Shown here: in pieces, positions 56,513-64,000 of the stretch
Position numbering within the stretch: position 1 is the stretch's first letter
Layout of the letters: each line of letters opens with the position of its first letter
NCBI GenBank assembly: GCA_023678885.1
Contig: CM042983.1
Span: 24,596,279-24,660,278 of the forward strand
Source of the DNA: Pogostemon cablin
Lineage: Eukaryota; Streptophyta; Magnoliopsida; Lamiales; Lamiaceae
Length of the DNA stretch: 64,000 bases
Direction of reading: 5' to 3'
Translations under genes and position numbers: made by a program
The notes under the pieces: model-generated
Databases searched by the model: none
Told to the model about the DNA's origin: nothing
The model's input: the letters and a program-made list of their open reading frames with translations, nothing else

Positions 56513-58134
56513 TCGCGCGACCTTGCTCTTCCTCTGTTTTGTCTTGCATTATTTCGGGACCCTCGTACTGTTTCCTAGATCTTAAAGTGATCGTTTTTGA
56601 ACTCTCCTTCTGGTTGATTTTTATATCTGAAGGAAACTTCTCTTTCTGAAATTGCTGCTGCTGCTGATTCACGGTGGTGGAGATCTGGCCCATTGTATAT
56701 GTCAGATTCTGCAATTGCTTATTCACCTCCTCATTTTGTTTTGTCATATTGGAGTCCATGAGGACTATGCAGTTATTGATCTTATTGATGTCAGTATCAT
56801 TCTGCATGTATTTTGCCAACACATCATCAATACTGGGCTTCTCTTCTTCAGTCTTAGCTCCATGATCAAAATTAGGAGGATATGGAACTGCATTATTCGG
56901 GTTCGAATAAGCAAAGTTCTCATGCTTCTTCTGATTCTGCCATCTTCCTTGATTGCTAGGACCTCCCCCTTGGTTATTCCTTTGGTTGGAATTCCCTTGG
57001 GGGTATCTGTCCTATAGCCCAATTTGCGTCCTCAACCCCTTGAATGTTCATCACCACATCATCACTTGCAGGCCCTTGATTGCCTCCCCCAATATTACTT
57101 GATATCAGAGTAACCAGGTGTTCGTTCATTTTCTCCAACTGAGAGACAACTTTATCATTCTTATCAGCTTCAGAAAACTTCTCTTCAACCTTTGCAACCT
57201 TTCCAAGTATGTAAGTCCCTCTAATCCTTTCAGATGGCCAATCCATAGAGTTCATAGAGATATCATCAAACAACTTCTCTATGATATTCGATGTTTTGTC
57301 AAAGGTAGTTCCTCCAGCAGATGCATCAACTAACACTCTCGATTCATTGTCGATGCCACTGTAGAAAACACTGATGAGCTGATACTTCTTGAATCCATGT
57401 TGTGGGCATCTCCTCAATGCATCAGTAAACCTTTCCCAAGCCTCTCCAAACGATTCATCTCTCCTCTACTTGAACTGATTGATTTCTTGCTTCAGTGCAA
57501 GAATCTTACCAGGTGGCATAAAACGATCAACAAACAGTTGCTGCAGCTCTGTCTAATTAGAGCAACTATTTCCTACCAATTTATCATACCACTCCCTCGC
57601 CTTGTCAACAAAAGAAAACTGAAAAAACCTCATTTTCCATCTATCATTAGTAGCATCAGTAGCTTTCACTGTATCCATGTAGCTGTTGAAGCGCTTCAAA
57701 TGTCTGTATGGTTCATCGAAAACACCTCCGACGAAGAGGTATTTCTCCACCATGTTTATCAGGGCTGGCCTTATGTCATTCGCTTCATTAGCTTGAATGG
57801 CCCCAACTACGCCTGATCCTCCTAAGTTGGTAGACTTGAACGTCTCCATGATGACGATGTCATCTTCATGAGTTCTATCTCCCATTACAGTTGTTTCTTC
57901 TTCTGTTTCTAATTCAGCCTTTTTTGGGATAACCTGATTGTCAATCTGCTCTTCTTCCTCCTCTACAACTGCTTTAAGGTTCGGTGTTTCTGATTTCTTC
58001 TTCGAATTAGGTACCTTAGCAGCCTTAGGAGGTGCTTTGAGATTTTTCACTGCTCCTCTTCTTTTCCTCGCAGACGCTTCAACCTCCGGATCAAATTCGA
58101 GATCTTGTGTTCCCTTCTTTGACCTGGTATGCAA
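56513..58134 (-). pseudogene. Gag of element E, N-terminal part
   Basis: Begins MHTRSKKGTQDLEFDPEVEA at 58134. Broken frames (58134-57553, 57417-56974, 57022-56765, 56822-56513) hold the gag core (IRPALINMVEKYLFVGGVFD, AREWYDKLVGN, MRRCPQHGF) and end with ITLRSRKQYEGPE, a normal Athila gag linker without the motif array seen in B. It runs into the B/C insertion at 56513 and resumes at 46629. Confidence 0.7.
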
Positions 58135-58231
58135 GCAACTTCGAGAAAAATTTAAGGAAAAGATAATTAAATCTTAACAGAAATATTCTAATTAAATAAT
58201 TAATAAAATAAAATAAATAATTAAAACTGTC

Positions 58232-58249
58232 CCCAGCAGCACGGCGCCA
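58232..58249 (-). promoter_or_regulatory. Degenerate primer-binding site of E
   Basis: TGGCGCCGTGCTGCTGGG on the minus strand, seven bases inside the 5' LTR. The first nine bases keep the tRNA-Asp complement, the rest is altered. Confidence 0.55.
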
Positions 58250-58255
58250 TAAACT

Positions 58256-59851
58256 TGTTAGGCATATTTTGCTCACTCCAACTAAAATCAGGTTTAGTGC
58301 AATTGATTTGGTTTCCTAGACGTCCTTTTGTTCATTCATGCTATTTTAATGGAAATACATCACAGGACCTTAGTAACCCATCAAATATAATTTGATTTCA
58401 AGTTAATATTATTATTCAATTATTATCAAAAGATGTGTAAGCAGTTTTGAACCTCCTTCCTAGATACTAATAATGCAAACTCAGAGAACCTCCAGATGGT
58501 CAGTTTGACTAACAAATATTCTCTGAAAGTACTACTCAATCCTATTCACTTCCTACTTGAATTCTTAATTGCATTGTTCCACTAAGAAAATCAAGTATCT
58601 TATTTACCAACCCTTGGAATTATCGTGTTCACGGGCAAACTACTATAATCCCTAGCAAATAGACAATATAAATTATGCTTGCACACAAGCTAACACAACA
58701 TACCAAGCACGGGCAACATCAATAATATATTGTGAAGATGTTACACACTTATAAAAAAAGCATTAATCAAACGAGTAAATAAGAATGTCAATAGCATGAA
58801 TTAACAACAGTTGTCTAGTTTTCCAAATAAACTACCCCAACCTTCAATCCTAAGAACTGTGTAAAAGTTTTAGCCTATGAGGTTACACACAACCCTCATG
58901 GCTGACAATTTCATAACAAAATCAACAAAAGAAAAGATAAAGAAAAGATACAAAACCCTAGTGTCACGTGGTTTATGTTCCTTCCCCGTCTCTCCGATTG
59001 GATTGCCTCTCTCAATCGCACTTGAATTTTCCTCCGGACCGATGGAATGGATGGATGATTAGTTTGATGTGAGTGGGTGGATGGATGGATGGATGGTGCG
59101 TGAAGTGATTCACGATCTGTTTATGTTGGTGTATGATCGGTTCCCCCTTCTCAAAATGTCTTGATCCCTTTTATATCTTGGGCCACGAAAACTAACTCTC
59201 TTGGGCTACTTTCACACGTTTTCACGCACTGGAGGGTGACAATCCCAATTTTTGGCCCAAACTAATGCAACACGAGTTGGAATACCCAACTCGAGTTGCC
59301 AACACGACTCGTGTTGCCCTGAAATGCAACTCGTGCAGCCCTAACACGAGTCGTGCTATCAAACCGTGCACTCGCCTGCCAAGTTGTGTCGCGGTGCTCT
59401 GAAACTGAATAAGTCACAGATACCAACACGAGTCATGCTGCAAGTCGTGTAATGACTTGCCAACTCGTGTTAGCTCTCTGGACAAATCCCAACTCTGCTC
59501 TGCCCCACTTGACTTGTTACACGGCTTGGGACAGACGCAACACGACTCATGTTACAAGTCGTGTTGTACGTCAGTACATTTTGACCTCCTACGGCATACA
59601 ACACGAGTCGAGTTGCTAAGTCGTGTTGACTCTTGCAACTCGAGTAAGCTCCTTTTTCACTCATTTCTTGCTCGTCTTCGGTTCTGCTTTATTTTAGCCT
59701 GTTTTAACCTTCAAAACTCAACAAAACACCTTAATAGCACCATAATAATGCAAAATATGTAAACCACGCAATTCCACACAAATATATGGCCTTATTATAA
59801 CAAAAATAGTGTATTGTGAGATCGAAAAGACGTAAATTTCCACTCTCATCA
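58256..59851 (-). repeat. 5' LTR of element E
   Basis: About 1.6 kb; on the minus strand it starts TGATGAGAGTGGAAATTTAC and ends in AACA. It holds an ACACGAGTCGTGTT palindrome cluster (59275-59655) and an ATATAAAAGGG box at 59176-59167. A matching 3' LTR is not found near 25370, so one end of E is lost. Confidence 0.65.
59275..59655 (-). promoter_or_regulatory. CACGAGTCGTG palindrome cluster, LTR E
   Basis: About fifteen copies or near-copies of AACACGAG, ACTCGTGT and AACTCGAG on both strands, ending about 100 bp before the TATA box. The fully palindromic core is ACACGAGTCGTGT. Confidence 0.65.
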
Positions 59852-60349
59852 ATCACACCGGATTGGACTCAACTGTTTGTACTTATGTGTGATGCAAGTG
59901 ATCTATCACTTGGAATGGTGCTTGGGCAATTGAGAGAGAAGAAGTTCTGTGCCATCTACTATGTGAGTAAAACTTTTGATTCTGCATAAAAGAACTACAT
60001 GGTAACTGAAAAAAAGTTTTTAGATGTTTTGTATGCTTTTAACAAGTTTCGACAGTATTTGGTTGACAAGAAGACTAGAGTGTATACGGATCATTCTGCG
60101 ATCCAGTACTTGATGGAGAAGAAGGAAGCAAAGCCCAGGATTATTAGATGGATCCTTCTTCTACAAGAGTTTGATATGGAGATCCGGGATAAGAAAGGAA
60201 CAGAGAATATTTTGGCGGATCACCAATCAAGGTTGGAGACAAGGGAGCATTGTGATGATTCGTTTGAATACATAGAAGAGATATTCCCGGATGAGAAGAT
60301 CATGGCAATGTTTGCTGAAGGAGCGGAGAAGGCTTGTGTAGTCGCTGCT
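59852..60349 (+). pseudogene. RNase H fragment of an older Ty3/gypsy element (G)
   Basis: Encodes CDASDLSLGMVLGQLREKKF, a stop at 59988-59990, then the continuous frame YLVDKKTRVYTDHSAIQYLM, and RWILLLQEFDMEIRDKKGTE with the terminal ILADHQSRLE. This is the RNase H domain between RT and integrase in Athila/Tat-type pol. It is on the plus strand, boxed between E and F with nothing of the rest of pol, so it is a remnant. Confidence 0.8.
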
Positions 60350-62016
60350 TGATAGGGGTTTTCTCAACACACAAATTAATCCTCAAGTATAAGGATATCA
60401 ATTGTAGTCGCGAAGATGACCAAGTTACAATATCGAACCCACGGGACGAGTAAATATCAATTTTGTGATCTTCTAGTATATTTTAGACTATGTTGGTAAT
60501 TGTAAAGGTTTAATGGATAGTAACTTCTAATCGAATTAACAAAAGAAATAGCAAAAGTAGAGAGAAGTGAGTTGTGATCGGTAAGAATGATAGGTAGTTC
60601 ATTGGGTCATCCAGTTTCACTAGCAATTCGTATTTTCGTATGATGGTGTCCGACTCTGCCCTGTGGTTTGTGGACGCATCACTAGACCATGCAAGTTTAC
60701 TCTATAGACACAAGTAAATATGCGCTTGACACGTGTGAATAACATCGGAGCAAGAGATATGCTTCACCCCCCTTTCTAGGTACTATCATAATCAATTATC
60801 TTCTACGTCTAGAATCTAACCCGATTTGATCTCCCTTTTTAGGTACTATAAAGTTATACTCTTCGTACTATTCATCAACCCGAATTCAATTCAATTCATG
60901 AATATTCATATAAGACAGTTCTAATAATACTTCGGAATCCCTTCACTTAGAATCATAACAATAAACCCTGCTCAGTAGTGAACGCACTCAATCAATAACC
61001 ATGTTATGTATTCAGACTCTACACAACGATCATTGATGCACAAAACGACTATGAGTATGGATTAAATATGCAATCTTATATAAAACAAACCACAGGTAGT
61101 GTTGTACGGAGTTTTACACACGAAACACGAATTACATCATGAAACTTTCATAACCCTAGAACTACCAAGGTGGTTCTAGTCCATGATTGATCTAGGAACA
61201 ATCATGGTTAGATTAATCATTCTTACTTGAACCTTCAGTGAACCTCTGTCACAGCCCTCCGAATGGATCACCACCTCTACTCTTGTCTCTCCTACGATTG
61301 ATGATCAAAAGCTCTCTTTATTCTCTGTATGAGCCTCCTTTTATACTTGTAATCACGTCTCTAGGGCTTGGAATGGGCTTTCTAAGTGATCTCACGCGTT
61401 TCGGCCTCGAAAATCCGGATAAGGTAAGTTCTCGCACACAGGTTCGACCACGTCAAGCAGGTCGAACCCCGAGCCACAGGTCGAACCCCAGGTCGAACCC
61501 CGCTACTGGAAGAATTCTGCACAGGTTCGACCTTCTGGACAGGTCGAACCACTTAGGTTTTGGTCGAACCCCAGGTCGAACCTCAGCACTGGACAACTCT
61601 TGCTCCCGATTCGACCAACGGGCAAGTCGAACCCCAACATCGTGGTCGAATCCTCCTTCTTGCAAACTGGTTCGACCATGGTTCGACCTGATGGCCAGGT
61701 CGAACCAACTGAGTCATGGTCGAACCCTTCTCTGTATTGTCCAGCAACGTTGGTTCGACCTGCTGGAGAGGTCGAACCCTCCTCCAGCCAGGTCGAACCC
61801 ACCTACTTCTTGGGCGGTTCGCGTGGCTTCGACTCCGTCTCTTCGATTCTTGGCTCTTTCACTCCGTTTTTGCTAAGAAAACACTCAAATAGCTCCACTA
61901 ACATATGATTCATGCTATTTCACAATATATATAGGTTTTCCACCTATTTCCACATCAAAACTCTCCAAAACTAGCACAAAACATAGCGCCAAACTTGTGA
62001 ATTTACACACTCATCA
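60350..62016 (-). repeat. 3' LTR of element F
   Basis: 1,667 bp, TG...CA. It holds the TTCGACC/GGTCGAA cluster (61440-61800) and a TATAAAAGG box on the minus strand at 61345-61337, and downstream the same GTACCTA-AAAGGG and GGCAGAGTCGGAC blocks as LTRs A, B and C. Confidence 0.8.
61440..61800 (-). promoter_or_regulatory. TTCGACC/GGTCGAA inverted-motif cluster, LTR F
   Basis: About eighteen copies of GGTTCGACC / GGTCGAACC-like motifs. It is the densest cluster in the window, ending about 95 bp before the TATA box. Confidence 0.7.
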
Positions 62017-62027
62017 AACCCCCAAAC

Positions 62028-63338
62028 TTACATGTTGCTCGTCCCGAGGCAACCAATTTAAACCACAGGAGTCGTGTATAATTCAACAAGATCAAGTACA
62101 ACACATATTACACATGCCACTTCATTGAATCAAACAAGAATTACTTGCATCAAATATGTCACTCATGTAAAATCAATCTAATCACACACCATTCGGAGCA
62201 CTAAGTAATCTCACTGACAAGATAAGTCTTTACTCTCATTCACTCGTGCGTGAGGCACTATAGGCTAGTATAAACACTCATATCAATTCATATTCACGCG
62301 TAACCATAAGCTTGGCAAAGGTCTCAGAAATCAACTTAGATTAGATTAACACTAGGATCACAAAGGACTTGTTTCTAGGTTGTAATGTTGGCTCTTTGGA
62401 AAGGGTAGGAAAATTTGATCATAGTAACTTAATACACTAGTAGAGAGTTACCTTGGAGGTTCTTGATTTCCCATTCGGCTTCATATACTCCTCCAATTCT
62501 TCTCTTGCACTTGCAATTATCAATTTTTCTTCTCTTCCTTGCATCAACATCATTCTTCTTTTAATTGCTCGGGTACCAGTTATAGGCACTACCCTTCTCG
62601 AACATCATTCGGCTGTTTCGTAGAAACTTCAAGCCCCATGTATAAGCAATTCGGGGTACCAATTTTAGGCACTATCCCTAACAAGATTTAACCATGCATA
62701 TTTCTTACCGAACCTCATTCCATCTTCCCTTTGTTCCACACTCATTCACCTTATTCTCTCTACCAATGGATAGGGTATTTTCAAAGCTCAAATAAGGTAA
62801 TTAAAGCTCATATATCTGGCTTGCCAAAGAAAAAGCTTTTAAAAGGCTCAAACAGGGCTACCAAAGATTTATAAGATCATTAGGAAAGGTGAAATTTGGC
62901 TAAGTGACTCAATTAATCAAAAATGGCCTAAGATCATATCCTAATATTTCATCAATTGTAAGTTTCACACAAGACTCCAAGCCAAGTTCTAGAATATGTT
63001 CATACGAATGATTCTCTCAAGAATAAACTATCATGATTAATCATGATGAAGGCTCAAATCCTCACATAGGTAATCAATTCCTAATACTCCTTATAGCACA
63101 TAATCAAAATCAATTCCTCATGAATTCCATATACTTAACAAATTATTCATGCTCTTTCCAAATGAAAATAAACACGTAAACATATGAATGCACATAATCA
63201 ACACCCATACAGAGCAATGATACAAGATCAACTATATCAAGTACATTCCACTCACACATGAATCACACCCCAATCTGTAAAAATAAAAAGAAAAATGGGA
63301 GATAAGATGAATCGGAGAAACCAAAAGAAAACCTGATA
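62028..63338 (-). other. Noncoding 3' region of element F
   Basis: Holds the same GAGCC-rich module in minus orientation (62965-62795), an AG-rich block on that strand (62560-62500), GTAGTGCC/GGTACC repeats (62700-62575) and the pre-PPT hairpin. No coding frame. Confidence 0.6.
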
Positions 63339-63999
63339 CTACTCCTTAGGAGCATCATCATCCTCATCATCATCGTCATCCTCATCCATTCTATTTTCCA
63401 CAGCTCGGCACAAACTGGTAATGTGTTTGTCCATCATATCGACTCGACTACTCACTCTACCAACACGCTCATCCAAGGCAGAATACCATTCGTTCAGCGT
63501 GGCGTAGTTGGCGTTAGCGAGCGCGAGTTGCCTGTTCGTCTCTTGTTGTGTAGCTACCACCGCGATCAGCTGCTCATGAATTAAGCGAAGCTGCTCCCGA
63601 GTACCTGGAACTGCTCGCCGCTGCTGCGGTTCTGGAGCATGCTGAGGCGCATCGTGCTGCTCTCCTTCCGGAATCTCCATCTCCGGCTGCTCCTCTACCT
63701 GATCCTCCTCTTCAGACTGCTGTGGCTGAGGTGGACGGAACTCTCCTCGATCAACAATCTGCTGTAACTCAGCCATCCTTCCCTCAGCACACATCTGTGC
63801 TACCGCTCTCCAATCACCCCCCGACTTCGCTGCCACAGATAAAGCGGTGTGTCCTAGAGAATTCATTAGTCTATTCCTTGCTTCCCGAATAGTTGTCAAG
63901 TTGCTCACGTCGAAGGGGAACATAAATTCGAAAGGCTTGACACCTCTCGTGAAAAACCAATCTCCATTTCTAAAATGGGCAAACCCTCCCTTCGCGCAC
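63339..63999 (-). CDS. Env-like ORF of element F, C-terminal part (runs off window)
   Basis: The frame is open from the window edge to a stop at 63339; the first ATG inside the window (63923) is internal, because the upstream frame reads GDWFFTRGVKPFEF without a break. After the conserved block come TIREARNRLMNSLGHTALS, a Glu/Gln/Pro-rich linker (QSEEEDQVEEQPEMEIPEGE), a coiled coil (QLRLIHEQLIAVVATQQETN) and an acidic tail ending DDDDDEDDDAPKE. It has the same layout as the E third ORF but keeps its frame. The protein's role in Athila elements is not established; calling it an envelope is a convention. Confidence 0.7.
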   Translation of the reverse strand, partial: CAKGGFAHFRNGDWFFTRGVKPFEFMFPFDVSNLTTIREARNRLMNSLGHTALSVAAKSGGDWRAVAQMCAEGRMAELQQIVDRGEFRPPQPQQSEEEDQVEEQPEMEIPEGEQHDAPQHAPEPQQRRAVPGTREQLRLIHEQLIAVVATQQETNRQLALANANYATLNEWYSALDERVGRVSSRVDMMDKHITSLCRAVENRMDEDDDDDEDDDAPKE

Positions 64000-64000
64000 G

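Larger units (their letters stand above)
25376..59851 (-). mobile_element. Element E: decayed Athila-type Ty3/gypsy retrotransposon, minus strand, heavily nested
   Basis: Reading right to left: 5' LTR (59851-58256), degenerate tRNA-Asp primer site, gag (58134-56513 and 46629-46370), protease (38784-38085), start of RT (38073-37381), a noncoding stretch, and an env-like ORF (36654-36528 and 26936-25376). Three insertions split it, each with a 5-bp duplication of E sequence, and E's frame reads correctly across the sites at 46629/56513 and 38784/46375. RT core, RNase H, integrase and the 3' LTR are missing. Own length about 7.4 kb. Confidence 0.75.
60350..64000 (-). mobile_element. Element F: 3' end of an Athila-type element, continues beyond the window
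   Basis: In minus orientation: env-like ORF (63999-63339), noncoding 3' region, hairpin (62053-62034), polypurine tract (62027-62017) and 3' LTR (62016-60350, TGATGAGTGTGTAAATTC to CCCCTATCA). The 5-bp flank at its outer end is CTGCT (60345-60349); the partner copy is outside the window. LTR and hairpin are close to the B/C family. Confidence 0.75.

Noticed and set aside
61238..61876. 212-residue plus-strand frame and overlapping frames in LTR F
   Set aside because: Open only because the TTCGACC/GGTCGAA motif repeats contain few stop codons; antisense to the element.

Overview
The window is plant nuclear DNA, most likely from a eudicot. It has one intron-containing host gene at the left edge, then about 60 kb of nested transposable elements plus an integrated plant pararetrovirus. 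I see no bacterial-style operons, no rRNA and no convincing tRNA. The sequence is very AT-rich except in the host exons and the LTR promoter regions.

Layout. 1-4022 (minus): 5' part of an ABCG half-transporter gene, three exons, with two small DNA transposons in its long first intron. 4050-8638: intergenic DNA with local duplications and one LTR-like promoter block. 8639-24890: a broken LTR (family H) carrying a Harbinger/Tourist-like element (9925-23589). That element carries a florendovirus-like endogenous pararetrovirus (about 11293-20628, with a LINE-derived insertion) and a 2-kb solo LTR (20934-22982). 24905-25225: a lone exon of a DHH-family phosphoesterase-like gene with a stop codon. 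25376-59851 (minus): a decayed Athila-type Ty3/gypsy element, E (env-like ORF, RT fragment, protease, gag, 5' LTR). Three later insertions interrupt E, each with a perfect 5-bp target duplication: solo LTR A (26937-36527, itself carrying gag-protease element N, 28162-35791); element D (38790-46369, carrying a 2.4-kb hAT and a 201-bp MITE); element B/C (46630-56512, with a 1.17-kb hAT in its 3' LTR). 59852-60349: RNase H remnant (G). 60350-64000 (minus): 3' LTR, 3' noncoding region and env-like ORF of a further Athila-type element, F, which runs off the window.

How the parts relate. The primer-binding sites of N and B (and a decayed one in E) match the 3' end of tRNA-Asp, as in the Athila lineage; the pararetrovirus has a tRNA-Met site. 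N and B/C carry gag and a retropepsin-like domain but no reverse transcriptase, and D has no recognisable gag or pol, so all would need enzymes from elsewhere.

Main unusual signal. Several unrelated LTR families (S, H, A/B/C, N, E, F) have the same promoter layout: a cluster of short palindromes or inverted repeats about 50-350 bp upstream of the TATA box, with a different core in each family. D shows a smaller version without a clear TATA box. In element B the same motif set also occurs as a 94-bp tandem array inside the gag coding region. Four families also share a noncoding module upstream of the 3' LTR, and three have a small hairpin just before the polypurine tract. All boundaries, target duplications and splice sites were read by eye from the sequence; no database search was possible.
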